From Uranotaenia lowii (taxonomy: Eukaryota > Arthropoda > Insecta > Diptera > Culicidae), in NCBI RefSeq assembly GCF_029784155.1, contig NC_073691.1:62013746-62077745 (forward strand): a stretch of 64,000 nt of DNA, given 5' to 3'. Under the pieces are notes generated by a model, which ran no database searches, had not been told where the DNA came from, and saw nothing but the letters and a program-made list of their open reading frames with translations. The translations under genes were made by a program, and so were the position numbers. How positions within the stretch are numbered: position 1 is the stretch's first letter; each line of letters starts with the position of its first letter. Shown one piece after another: positions 11,771-23,127 of the stretch.

Positions 11771-12244
11771 TTGTTTAGCTGGAACTAGATGAAAGATATG
11801 TGTAATTAAGTGAAAAATTCGTAGCCAAATCGAATAGTGCCCTAGACAGACTTACATTTTCAAAATAACTTTCTTTCAAATGCTTCTTTTTCGTAGCGCC
11901 CTGGCTTCAGCATTCTACTAGCTAGTTAGCTACTAGAATTCATCTCGTCGAAATGCCATTAACATATTATAACATTTTTTTGCAAATTTGTACCATAAGT
12001 TTTAAAAAGAATATTATAGAAACTTAAACATTGAATACTGCATGTATTTTTTTTTACACATATAAAGCGGCCCACCACACTCCCCCACACCAAAAAGCTC
12101 ATATGAGCCCCCTGGTAATGGACGCTTTCTGTTCTCAGCATGTCTGGCAGCAAACAAAAAAAAACAAAAACGCGAGCAAAATTTATTCATGCTGAGAACC
12201 TTAGCAAAAATGTTTTTTTACTTAATGCGAGGGAATGAAGCTAG
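11771..12244. other. Unassigned AT-rich DNA
   Basis: AT-rich sequence between the reverse transcriptase pseudogene and the CR1-like element. Nothing recognisable on either strand. Confidence 0.4.
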
Positions 12245-13265
12245 ACAAGTAAACTAAACTAAACTAAGAATGAATCTCAGTGGAAAGAGTATTCCTTTGA
12301 AGAGATCCATATTTTATAAATAATTAATACAAAAGAAACAAATTAAAAATTAATTGATAAAGCTAATATACTAACTAGGAAAAAATATTTACAAAAAAAG
12401 CTTAACGTTACTTTAGAAAAAAAAAATTAGTTAAAATATATGTGTAACAAAAAATAAAAAATACTGGCATGATGATAAGGTTTAAGACTGAAGTTCCTTG
12501 AGGTGACGTATCACTTTCGATTTGAAAATGTTGCGGTTGTTAGCATTTTTGACAACTTCTGGAAGGCAATTGTAAGAAGCAGGTCCAATGTAAGAAATTC
12601 TGCGTTGACCAAAAGATGTTAAGCAACGGCTTCGAAGCAAATGATGTGATTGACGAGTATGGCGAGAACGAGTGCCTGAGTTAAACAATAAATTTCTTGT
12701 GTTGTCTAATGAGTTCAAATTGTCGAAGACATACAATAATGTTTGCAGACTACACAAGTGGGTAAGAGGTAAAATATTGTAAGTTGTATTCGAGTACAGT
12801 AAAGACGTAGGGTAGAGATAAGGAAGTTTGAATATGGTTTTTATGCAACGATTTTGTAATGTCTGCAATCGCCCGAGGATAGACAGGGAAGCCCTGCCCC
12901 ATACCGCGATGAGATAGTTCAACTGAGAGTGAATGAAAGCAAAATAAAATTTAATTAAATAGAACATGACGCGGCAAAAAACTTTTAATTCGCCAAAGAA
13001 TACCACTCAAGGACGATGTTTTCTTTATAAGGTTGTTGACATGAAAACTCCACGAAAGTGTTTCATCAAGCGTGAGCCCCAAATATTTAAAGTTATCCAC
13101 CTTTTCGATTATAGTATTATCATAAGAAAGGTCATTGCTGCAATAAATTCTCCTTCTTGCTGAACGAAATATCATGTATTTGGTCTTAGAAAGGTTTAGG
13201 GTCAGCAGATTGCTATTAAAGTATTTACCCATAATCTCTAAGTCTTTTAGCATTTTTAACATTTA
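12245..13265 (-). pseudogene. 5'-truncated CR1/jockey-like non-LTR element
   Basis: On the minus strand, 13262-12954 encodes the thumb end of a reverse transcriptase (peptides LNLSKTKYMIF and FKYLGLTLDETLSW). After a frameshift near 12980, 13006-12482 encodes the C-terminal part (FIHSQLNYLIAVWG, RLQTLQNRCIKTIFKLPYLY). The 3' end is an AT-rich tract and a short tandem tail, (tttag)n read on the minus strand, at about 12250-12270. Such microsatellite-like tails are usual for CR1/L2-type elements. The fingers and palm are lost by 5' truncation at about 13265. Confidence 0.75.
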
Positions 13266-14525
13266 ACAATTAATTTGCAGTGAAAAAAATCTGAAATTCG
13301 CCAAGGGTTCATCTGAAACAAATGTCATCTTTTCATATGGAAGCGCAATACGTCATCAAAAGTTGTGATGCGCTGCTTTTAGCGAGATAGAAAAACCAGC
13401 AAGCAGAATGGGTAGGTAAATGGCGTCGTCATTCTGTTCTGACCGACAGATGAGCTTAATTCTATTTGACCATTTTTAGCTTTCGATAAAAGTTGTTGGT
13501 AGTTGTGGTTGCCCGCGGATGGAGATGGATGACGTAGACTGACTACGTTCCATCATATAAAGCGACGCGGCAATCGATGGGGGACACTCGAGTGGTCATT
13601 CCGGTTTCGGGTACAGACGGGATTAATTTCAGAACACTTAGAGAAAATTTGTTTTGAAATAAGCTCCAAATAATTACAAATTTCGAAAAAGGGCAAAACA
13701 TGAATTTTACTGCAGTGAAAGTCAAAACTATTCCCTCGGTGGTGCGTTGGCAAAATTCACTGTAGTGGAAGACAATTTGCAGATCAGAATCGTTAATGGG
13801 AAATTTTAAAGGTCACAAATGCATCATCAATTTCACATTCAATAGGAAAATGACATGCTCCGCTTCTCCGAAGAAATAAAATACATACACGGAAAGGGGT
13901 GACTAATCAAATTTCATTGCGAACACAATCGAACCAAGTTTAAAATAAATTCTTCTGCAAATAAAGCCCTTAAATAGACCAGTTTATAGACCAAAATTCA
14001 AGATAACAAAACTGGACGAAATTTTAACACACTTCTTCTTTGTTGTAAACAGAAATGGATTTCATTCACGTTTCTTTAACGTGTCGCCCGGTAGGTGTTT
14101 GTCTGTATCTAAGGCAATAAAAATAAGCCGGGTTGATGAATTTAATCAAGATTGTGATATCGTTATCAGCGGCAATTCACGAGTTTTCCCATCAACAAAT
14201 ACACACACGGGCGACTGCAATTACATACATACAATTTGACGCAAATGTAGAAGTAATTCATCAACCAAGCGATTCTGGACGTCGCCATTCGTGTGCGACA
14301 ATATTTGCATGCAGATGGCGATATTCGTATACATGTTTATACGACAGATTCCAATCAAGCTCCACACTAGCTGAACAATAAATGAATGACAATAATTATT
14401 AGCATAGTCGGTTAGCTATCCCTTGCAGTACTCGAAGCATTTTTTCATTGATCGTACAGGTCGTTTAATGTGATAAACACATTTTAGTATTATTATTATG
14501 TATACTTACTTTAGTATAGGAACCG
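13266..14525. other. Unassigned DNA
   Basis: No gene or element recognised. The region is mixed in composition with short open frames only. Around 14050-14350 it is slightly less AT-rich without splice-flanked coding sequence. Confidence 0.4.
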
Positions 14526-14529
14526 GCAG

Positions 14530-15150
14530 ACAGAAATTAATTTTAATTAGGTAAATTTTGTATTGGAGCCCACTCCCCCTCCCTGAAGTCGAAGAGGTTT
14601 GTAAGTATTTAGAAACCATTTCCGACATCAAAAACCCTCAGAAACCAATTTTTCACGATAATCGGTTCAGTAGTTTCCGAGTCTATAGGGAACAGACAGA
14701 AAAACATTCATTTTTATACGAGCTGACCCGGTGTGCTTTGTTACACCTTGCAACAAATAATGCGATTTGTTGAAATTATCCGATTTTTTGAGCTTTTTGT
14801 AGGTATTTTAAATCAATTTAAATCAAAGATGAATTCATCATGTTTAGTGTAACTTTATCTTCAAATTGGTTTTGAGATCTGAAATTTTTGCTTTGTGTTT
14901 GTAAGTTTCATGAATTTTCTAATTATCCCATACGTATGTTTTATTGGTATGGATTCTCCAACTGCTATTCTTCCAAAGTGGGGTGGGCTCACGAACTTTC
15001 ATGTTGGTATCTAGATAGCGTCACTAAACGCATGTGCCTTCATTTGTTTGATAGTAATATGAAAAAAAACTTGTCTTCTTTCTTACTTCGTCCTGAAAAA
15101 ACGGAGGGTCTCATTGTATTCGTATGCAAACAGCCTCTATCATAAAGTAT
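14530..15150 (-). mobile_element. Two Helitron-like copies joined end to end
   Basis: Read on the minus strand, a family 3' end (hairpin ggtgtaacaaagcacacc, then gggtcagct) finishes at about 14720, and the 5' opening of another copy begins at once (tataaaaatgaatg, then tctgtctgttccctatag), running leftwards to about 14530. The right-hand copy extends to at least 15150 and shares an internal segment (cttccaaagtggggtggg near 14970) with the copy ending at 3529. The CTAG end is altered to AGCT-CG at the junction. Confidence 0.55.
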
Positions 15151-15164
15151 CGTCCTTTTGATTG

Positions 15165-15480
15165 ATAACCCAAGCTACCAAAAGTCACATATTTATTTGA
15201 ATGAAGGCTTTGAAAGTTACATATTGGCTGACAAAGAGAATCAACTGCCCAATTCCCTTGAGTGAACTCTATGTACTCATTAATGAACTTGAAAGTTGCA
15301 AAAGTGATTAATATGTACGTTGTATGAGACTTATTTTGCCCAATTCCCACGAGTCAGCTATATGTACTCTACAATAAACTTGAATGTTCGAAAGTGCTTT
15401 ATGTATGTACGTTGTAAGGGATTTAAGTCATATAAAGGGCACAAAAGTGCTCAAAACGAGATTTACTAAAAGTGCATTGA
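15165..15480. repeat. Tandem repeat of a dispersed CCCAAGC family
   Basis: The block opens with acccaagctaccaaaagtc near 15168 and contains a tandem pair with a period of about 95 bp (tgcccaattccc at about 15246 and 15339, each followed by gagt, ctatgtactc and aacttgaa). The opening matches 61328-61345 (acccaagcaaccgaaagtc) and the flank at about 25553-25567, so it is a dispersed repeat with internal tandem units. Confidence 0.55.
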
Positions 15481-15529
15481 AGTGCTTTCAAAATCACATA
15501 ACCACTTTGAGTTTTAGTTTCAGTTAGTA

Positions 15530-15700
15530 CAACATCTAGGCGTGGTCTTGTGGTAGCGTGTTCAATTCTCACCACGAAGGTCGGGGTTCGATTACCAAGG
15601 CGGGCAATTTTTGTTTCATCAAGTAATTTGGTACTTGAGTGACCATTCTGATGCAATATATGTAGGAAATATAGAAAAGAAACAATAGAGCAGTTTGTCG
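15530..15700 (+). mobile_element. Second tRNA-derived SINE (candidate)
   Basis: Box A-like tggtcttgtggtagcg (about 15542-15557) and box B-like gggttcgattacc (about 15584-15596) are spaced as in a tRNA, but the flanking segments do not pair as an acceptor stem, so this is a SINE head rather than a tRNA gene. It differs from the SINE at 3961. The tail passes into an A-rich stretch near 15675-15690. I could not find a target duplication. Confidence 0.55.
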
Positions 15701-18539
15701 AGTTTGAAATCCAGAGCGTGGCATCAAGGCGGCACCATGGGTAATTAAAGGCAAGCCTTCTATGAGCAACGAATAAAGGGAAGTAAAAACCAATTTTAAA
15801 ATGTAATGTCGTGAAAATAACATTTATTTACATTTGATTTGATTCATTTATTTAAAAAAATCTTTAATGCTATAATTTATAATGTCAATCAACAAATCTA
15901 TCGTTGGAACAATTGCAGTATAATCCATTGAATGAATCCTAATCCACAAAAAAAAAAAATAACAAATCAGATAAAATATATTCAATAATACAAAAGGCTC
16001 AATGAACCAAAACAATAGTCCTGCCCAGTAAATTCAATTGTAGTCCAAGTTTTACAAATCAAGGGAAGAAAATGATATTTATTTTGATAACTCAGCTCAG
16101 AACCATTCCTGAATGTTAATTCATTTTTCATCCACCATACTCAAAATAATTCGTTAATTTAATGTTTTCTATTTTGGAATTGGTTTGCCATATGCTAATC
16201 TCACTGATCTCGGCCTCGTTTTAAAGACATTCATAATCGATTAAAAATGTTTTTGAATTTTTATTTATAAAGACTTCCTAACAAGGGACTGCAGAAGCCT
16301 TCTGAGGTTTCTTTTGCTTCCTTTGTAAACTCGACAAAATAAGATAACCTGATAAGGATTAAAACTGAAAAAAAACCTTTCAAACAAAAGCACAAATGAA
16401 ATTAGTTAAGAAAATTACAAAAGAGATTGTAAGATTTGGAAAAAAACGGTATAAATTTTTACGTACTTTCATTAAATTCTAAAATTAGTCTTCTTCCTAG
16501 AAAAATTAGGGTTCCATTAAAGGACTATTAGTGCCGTGTTTTTCAAAAGAGCAATTTTTGCATCAGAGTTTAATATGAACAAACTGTCTCTAGTTATCAA
16601 GAGTCCCGGTTATAAAGATCGATAAAAAAAAACATTTTTCTTAACGGTTGTGAGCGTGGCAAGATTTTAATGAAAAAAAAAATGGTATGAGCCGCCTTAT
16701 CTGAACACGAAATAACTAGAAAAATGAGACACTACAAAAAGTCTATACAATGTTTGTTTATCAAATAATTACGATTATTTTTTATTGGACAAAATTTCGA
16801 GTCCAATGGAGAAAACTGCGTTTGGTGGAAGCTTTTAGCAATAAGCGTGGATTTGATGAATTGTCAATGAAGATGAGTTTTTTTTCGTTAAAATGACTTA
16901 GCATCTGGATAGGCGCCGGTTTTACATGTTGCTTTTTCGTCTTCTTTTTTCCTTCTAGAGAATGTAAACTAACATTTCAAATAGTTATTATCAATCACTA
17001 GGAGTTTTTATTATTGCATGCATTTTTACGTTTTGCATTCTTCACAAGAAAAAAAAGCTATGTGATGTATGAAATTTAATAACAAATTTATAAAATTATC
17101 ACATTTTCTTAAATGTATTATTCAAACTCCCTTCTTTTGAAAGCAAAATTAAAAAATTTCATCAAATGTTCTTAGAATGAAATTTAAATAAACAACCATT
17201 TTTCGATGTATTAGTGAAAAGCAATCATAGTAACCGTTGAAAGATTTCGCAGTAAGCTCGAGCACACATCAACACATACAAGACTTTTATGTTTGAAAAC
17301 ACACTTCAAATTCTCTATGATCGATTAGCGTTAACTCCCTAAAAGCCAGCAGGAACACATTCGTTCTACAGAACATCCGAATCGCGAAACTGTCTACGGT
17401 AACTGGGAAAAATTTCAATTTATAAAACTATTCTTATTATTTTAATATTTCGCATTTGCAATTTCCTCTCTTAGGTAATCATTGTAAATGAATAATAAAT
17501 ATCATATTTTATCGCATTTTTCACTGCTAAAACAACGAGCATCGCGACAAAACCACCATTCTCGGGAAGCTTCTTATGCCGGTAAAGGAAAACTAAATTT
17601 CGAGGAGTCTACACGTTACTCTAAATGGGATATTTTGTATTTTGCAGACTATCCCGATTTAATTTTCATCTCCACTCTTTTTTCCTCCCCTCTTCCTACC
17701 GAATCAGCATTTTTTTTCCTCCAAATTAGCGCCCAATGCATTTACTCTCCCTTTTCTTTTTAAATTTATAGCTGTTTCTTTCTTCACCGATTTCAAATTT
17801 ACTCCTGAATATCATCTTCCCTTCGTGTTAAAAATAAGCATATGATTATGCTACGCATGGACTAGCAAAATTGAATTGAAGAAACTTCTCGTTCTGCCAG
17901 TATCATCAATGAAATTTTCCACAGTACCACAAATCGGAAACCGACCAACATATTTGAACGCAGCAGGCCAAACATCCACTGCCGTCGCTATGGCAACTAC
18001 ACGAAAGGGGAAGTTGATTTTTCTTCACCATCAAGCTGACGCGTCCACTGTAATTATTTTTTCAAGAGCATAATTTGAACTAAATCACTGGGGTAAACTA
18101 TAATCGCGCAACAATCATTCAATTCTTCACCATTAAAGCCCCTCCAAATTTCACCCCGAAAGCAGAAAACTGCACGAATTCTATTGATCACTTTTCTAGA
18201 GGATTTCTAAGGAAATCTGTTTTTTTCTTACTGAAACCACCATTTCAATGAAAATACTTATCGGAAAGGGATGATAAAAGCACAACACTACTCCGAAGTC
18301 AAATCTATCTTTTTTCTCGAGGTACACAATCTAAAGAACCCAAACCTGTGCCCAAACTATATTCACATATGCGTAGCCCCAGGAAAACAAGGATTAATCA
18401 CCGTAATTTATATTTGTAGATTTAATTTATCGGCCTAGCGGTGAAAAGTGATGTCCTTTTTAGTAGGGAATCTAAAGATTATGAAATTTTTTTATATAGG
18501 TGGATAGAAGGTTAGAGCTGTCAACCCTTATTAACAGAA
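15701..18539. other. Unassigned AT-rich DNA
   Basis: About 2.8 kb with no recognised element or coding exon. It is strongly AT-rich with many A and T runs. The longest open frame (17488-17763) has no family resemblance and no good splice or start context. Confidence 0.4.
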
Positions 18540-19420
18540 CACTCAGCCAAAAAGGAAACGTTAAATTCACCTGAATTTTCACGTAGGGGATGATAACGTG
18601 AATTTTAGCTTGATTTACGTGGAACACATGGAAGCCAATAAAAAAACTACTTGATCCTTACGTGAAATTCACATAGTTGTATGCTATCAAAACAAATACA
18701 CATCTGGAACTCTTTGTTGGACCTAGATCAAAGTGCCCGTAAAAAGTTATATTTTTCGGTCCAACATCAACGAACCAATGAAGTATTTAGATTTCAATAA
18801 AAAAGGCACTTTGAATTAATATTATGGATTTCAACGACTCATATAAATTCCTAAATTTCTGCAATGAATATCTCCAACATTTTCCTCATCAGTACATTTG
18901 TCAGCAGTACTCAGCAGCACAATAGTTTGAAATTTTTTCGTGTTTACTTGAAGCCTATTCACTAAAAGTTGACAAAAATAGTAGGAAATGCTCAATATGC
19001 GTTCTCACTCATGCCCTTATGAAAATTTGCTCCTTTATTGATTGCTTAGTATTGAAAATATCGACGTCAGGTCCAAAAAAGGAACATCATGGTTAAAAGT
19101 GTCTTATAATTGGACCCTTTACCAACTGTTCTACTATCCAATGATTTTCTTTTATTTTAGTAAAAATAGGTAATATAGTTCATTGTGGTAGTTTTGCGAA
19201 ATTGTATAAAAACCAAGCAATCGTCGTGAATGTGGAATAGCTAACTGTCAATCAATGAAGCAAGTCGAATAATAAAATTAGTCCGTTCAAGCCGGGTTTT
19301 ACTTCAAGATTTCTAGATTACAACATTGGCGACGAGTCGAACCCACATGGACAGAGAACAGTTTTTCTTCGATCTGGCTGATGTAGAAGGGGTGAATGCG
19401 GTGCGAGTTAAGTATGTATA

Positions 19421-20712
19421 AAGTCTGCTTCATTTAATATTGGAACACAAACAATTGCGTGTAGTTCAGTCATTTATTAACGAATTCATAATTTGTTTTT
19501 CATACAAATGTAGCATTTTCTTTACTATTTCATAAAAAAAAATTAAAAAAATTATTCATTGCTGTTTCGAAGAAATTCTCGTACTTTTCCCGTAATACGG
19601 CACATTAGGCGGCGCACACCCTTTTCGTCCACCGTTTTGGCGATTTGATTCCACCAGTTCTTCATTTGAGTCATGTTCCTAACAAGTTTTCCCTTTGCCT
19701 TAAGCCTCCGCTTCGAGATTGCCCAGTATTTCTCTATCGGCCGGAACTGGGGGCAGTTTAGGGGGTTGAGGTCCTTCGGTATTACGCTGACCCCGTTCGT
19801 TGCGTACCATTCCATAACCGTTTTGCTGTAATGGTAGCTTGCGAGGTCCGGCGAAAACATTACTGGACGGTCGTGAGCACGAATAAACGGCAGAATCCGT
19901 TTCTGTAGGCACTCTTTTTTGTAGACTTCTGATGTCATTGTCTTGTCAGTGAGAAAGACTTTGGTTTTCTGTCCACAACTGCATATCCCCTGCCAAATCA
20001 TGTACTTGCGGGCGAATTTATCCGCAAACACGAACTTAAATTTTGCAGGTACATCCCCCCGAGCCGTCGCCAAATAAAATTTTTGACCAAAGTCCGCCTT
20101 CACGTAGGTCTCATCGTCCATCAGAATACATCCGTCGAACTTGGTCAGCACTTGGTCGTACAGCTTTCGAGCACGGATTCTGGCCACATTGTTCTGCTTC
20201 AGCGTCCGATTTGGCTGTTTGCTGGCGCGGAATGACCTTATTCCTTCCCGGAGACGAATTCGTCGCACCGTACTGTGAGCGGCCTGGAACTTATTGGCCA
20301 AATCGCGGTCTGAAAGATTGGGATTCCTCTTGACGGCCTTGATGACTTTCCCACGCAGTTTCCGGTCGACAGTTCCACTCCGACGCTTCGAATGCGGCTT
20401 TCGAGCCGTCGTCAATGTTACCTTGTACTGCTTGATAACACGCCATACGGTATGTCTGGGCATTTTAAGCTGTTTAGCTAGCTTCGATGCCGACAACAAT
20501 GGATTTTCAAGAAAACTGTGCACAATTTGATCTCTCCGTTCGGCTTCCATGGCGGTTGTTTACAAAATGCTATCGTTTGGTGTTATGACATAAATACATG
20601 GTGAAAGGTTATGAATTTCCCGACACGTGGGTGAAAAAAATTTCCAAATCCGTCCACTAGGAGCGCCACAATGAGCAAAAGAATTTGTTCCAATATTAAA
20701 TGAAGCAGACTT
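19421..20712 (-). mobile_element. Tc1/mariner DD37E transposon, apparently complete
   Basis: Terminal inverted repeats of 27 bp (aagtctgcttcatttaat, continuing atattggaaca) are perfect. TA lies on both sides (19419-19420 and 20713-20714). The single uninterrupted transposase gene fills the interior. The element is 1292 bp and is inserted in the internal region of a short-LTR retrotransposon. Perfect termini with an open gene suggest a young insertion. Confidence 0.9.
19552..20550 (-). CDS. Tc1/mariner transposase, DD37E type (ITmD37E-like)
   Basis: A 332-residue protein that would cut and rejoin the ends of its own element at TA sites in the nucleus. Residues 1-110 form two helix-turn-helix regions (SASKLAKQLKMPRHTVWRVI and LSDRDLANKFQAAHSTVRRI) for binding the terminal repeats. 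The catalytic triad is visible: D146 (or D145) in LMDDETYVKADF, D235 in FSPDLASYHYS, and E273 in FRPIEKYWAI. Exactly 37 residues lie between D235 and E273, which defines the DD37E group known from mosquitoes. The length is normal for the family and the frame has no stops or shifts. The first ATG lies close inside the right terminus, and no longer start exists in frame. Activity is plausible but not shown. Confidence 0.92.
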   Translation of the reverse strand: MEAERRDQIVHSFLENPLLSASKLAKQLKMPRHTVWRVIKQYKVTLTTARKPHSKRRSGTVDRKLRGKVIKAVKRNPNLSDRDLANKFQAAHSTVRRIRLREGIRSFRASKQPNRTLKQNNVARIRARKLYDQVLTKFDGCILMDDETYVKADFGQKFYLATARGDVPAKFKFVFADKFARKYMIWQGICSCGQKTKVFLTDKTMTSEVYKKECLQKRILPFIRAHDRPVMFSPDLASYHYSKTVMEWYATNGVSVIPKDLNPLNCPQFRPIEKYWAISKRRLKAKGKLVRNMTQMKNWWNQIAKTVDEKGVRRLMCRITGKVREFLRNSNE

Positions 20713-20798
20713 TATGGAGCGGTTCAAAATATGAACATGTAGACTATAATCGTGGTAAGTTAAAATCTTAATACAGAACAGTTATTAAAAAAAAGTTT

Positions 20799-21115
20799 CA
20801 AAGGAGAAGTAAAAAAAAAACTTAAGTCTCAAAGGGGACGGAAAAGCCTCAAAGGAGAGCACGAGAATTATCTCAAAGGAGATGTTAAATAGCCTCAAAG
20901 GAGAGCTAAAAGTCTCAAAGGAGACGGAAAAAATTGCCTCAAAGGAGAGCATGAAAGTTTTCTCAAAGGAGATCATTAATAGTCTATAGCCTCAAAGGAG
21001 GGCATACAAGGCTCAAAGGAGACGTAAAAACGTCTTAATGAAGACGGAAAAATAGTCTCAAAAGAGTCAAAGCAGCTATTTCAAAGCAAACGTAAAAGTC
21101 TCAAAATGGAGATCT
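20799..21115. repeat. Array of about 14 ctcaaaggaga motifs
   Basis: The core tctcaaaggaga or cctcaaaggagagc recurs about every 20-25 bp (for example 20826, 20848, 20872, 20893, 20912, 20938, 20961, 20990, 21011). Linkers are A-rich and variable (acggaaaa, tgttaaat, gcatgaaagt). The two core variants alternate for part of the array, giving a higher-order unit of about 45 bp. Copies decay toward the right. The core is a near-palindrome (tctc...gaga). It lies inside the short-LTR element just after the mariner insertion. Confidence 0.75.
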
Positions 21116-22225
21116 ATGAGAATCCTAAAAGTTCAAGTAGGAATTTTCTTTGAAGGCTGGCAAATAAAAAAATAGTAATTATTATTTTTAATCAACAACT
21201 TTTGTATTTATAGCAACCTGTTAATTCCATGCAAGCACGTAAGCAGCCTTTGAAACACGTTTAAGTGCTCGTTACTTCAAATGAAATCCACTTTAGATCA
21301 GGGAAATGTCAAAATAGTACAATTCTGGTTGAGGAATATCCATCAAGCAAGCTACGTATGGCGTCCAAATGGCGGTCTTCTTAGATGATGCGGATTGGTT
21401 TCTTAAAGGATTTTGTAACTTTCCCGAAGACAAATAATTGGTAACATACTCGTTCTATTTTTTAGCTTAAAATGTTTCGATAGGAATATCAGGAACGGCT
21501 AGCGTTCAAGAAAGGTCCGAGGGAAAGCCAGCGGTTGTACCGACCTAGATTTTCGCCTAAATGGAGTTTCTGCAAGCTGATAACGCTGATATTCCGAATG
21601 ATTCCTGTGCGGTAGAAGTTCAGCAGCCGGTCCGGTTTACCCTAGTTCAGCCAAAAAGCTTTGGACCGTGCCCCAGCTCCAGATCATCTCGATTTCCATG
21701 GCAAACCAATTTCGCGTTTTTTGAAGCAAATTCGAAATCACTCACGGCTTTCGAGAAAGCTGATCATTGACTTATAACGATTTACTTAAATGACGTTTTT
21801 GTTTGTTTCTGTATTTTAGCAGAAATAATAAAATCGTACACCGAGGAACTTCTACACAAAAGACAACCGCCTTAGGTTTTATTTACCGATTTCCGGATAC
21901 GAGGGACTACTTAAGCTGCTGGGATGAAGGGCACTTCGCAAACCAAATAAGAAAAGTGTCAGATTCCTTTCTCACTCAAGCCAACAACAAATTAGCACAC
22001 CGAAATTGGTTTCTGCGACTGTAGACACAGTGAACTTTATTCTGTTGGAAAAGAATTTCTCGCAGATCAAATAATTTCGGAAATCAGGATAGAATTGACA
22101 ACAACTGTTTTCGAAATGCTGCATGCCTTTATAAGTGTCTACCAATGATGGCGATCTCGACGCCCAATCATTTTAAAGAGCTGCCGCACAAGACTGGTTA
22201 GTTTTAATTTAAAAAGAAAAGGAAA
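21116..22225 (+). other. Internal region of the short-LTR element, non-coding
   Basis: About 1.1 kb between the motif array and the right LTR. There is no retroviral-type protein motif. Open frames at 21561-21770 and 21803-22024 are short and unlike any family I recognise. The stretch probably serves as packaging or replication sequence of a non-autonomous element, which is inference from its position only. Confidence 0.4.
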
Positions 22226-23127
22226 TGTGGTAGTTTTGCGAAATTGTATAAACACCAAGCAATCGTCGTGAATGTGGAATAGCTAACTGTCAATCAATGA
22301 AGCAAGTCGAATAATAAAATTAGTCCGTTCAAGCCGGGTTTTACTTCAAGATTTCTAGATTACAACAGTTCATATTTATCACAGTGATGATATTTCCTTT
22401 TAACTGAGGATTGAATTGTTAAATAACGTGATTCTTAATTTCTCTGGTTTCCCAAAATACTTCCAACTAATTCAGTTGCCTATTTACTACTGAAAAGAAA
22501 GTACATTTACAAAAGCGTTGAAAATTTTATTAGAATTACTCTTTATGGCAAACAGCGGTCTGAGGATGAAGGAAGAATAAAAGTTTATTTTTTGAATGAG
22601 AGTGTCATAAATCTATGCAAACAAAATGAGTTATTTTAAATTTTCGGCATTTTAAGACCAAAGTAGGCTCTGAGTCCAAAGAAGGCTCACTCACCCAAAT
22701 TAAAAAATTGTTGTGTATTCGTTTTTCTATCTTTTGTTATTTCAGCAGATTTCAGAATTGGAGCAACTAGGATTTCGCGAGGATTTTATGTGTTTATTTA
22801 AGTGAAGTGAAGTGCAAAAGATGTTAATTCAAAAAAAATATAAGTGCATCTTAAATTGGTTAAATTAAAATAATTTTTATTTAAAATATACGAAAACAAC
22901 TCACAACCTCCATATTTCCATGAATCTACGTGAATCGCATATAGAAGAAGGATTCCTTTTTCACATGCGATCAACATTTTTTTTCTTGAAAATCATATAA
23001 AAATTATGTGAATATAACTTGCTGTGCAAGCTCTGTTTACTACCTCACGAGGAATCTTCGTGAATTTCATGGTGGCAAAATCCATGTACATTTTCACATA
23101 GGGTGCATGTGAAGAGATTTTTCAGTG

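Larger units (their letters stand above)
19184..22367 (+). mobile_element. Short-LTR retrotransposon, non-autonomous
   Basis: Two 142 bp LTRs, 19184-19325 and 22226-22367, are almost identical (tgtggtagttttgcg ... gattacaaca) and each contains aataaaatt. They are flanked by GTTCAT on both sides (19178-19183 and 22368-22373). A primer binding site, ttggcgacgag, follows the left LTR at once, and a purine tract (aaaaagaaaaggaaa, 22211-22225) precedes the right LTR. A start codon at 19349 opens a short frame cut by the mariner insertion. With the mariner removed the interior is only about 1.6 kb and shows no protease, reverse transcriptase or integrase. The primer site is shared with the gag-bearing remnant at 26148, which might once have supplied proteins. 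Confidence 0.85.
18540..23127. repeat. Possible older TIR element enclosing the LTR element
   Basis: A left terminus cactcagccaaaaag at 18540 and a right terminus ctttttcagtg-like end (ttttcagtg, ending 23127) face each other. Both flanking zones (18560-18700 and 22910-23110) carry inverted copies of motifs such as cgtgaatttcac, tcacgtagggg and ttcacatagggtg. This suggests a single CACTSAR-ended MITE into which the LTR element at 19184-22367 inserted. The match is imperfect and no duplication is certain. Confidence 0.35.

Noticed and set aside
20799..21115. CRISPR-like array
   Set aside because: Cores are short, diverged and irregularly spaced, and the context is a eukaryotic LTR element.
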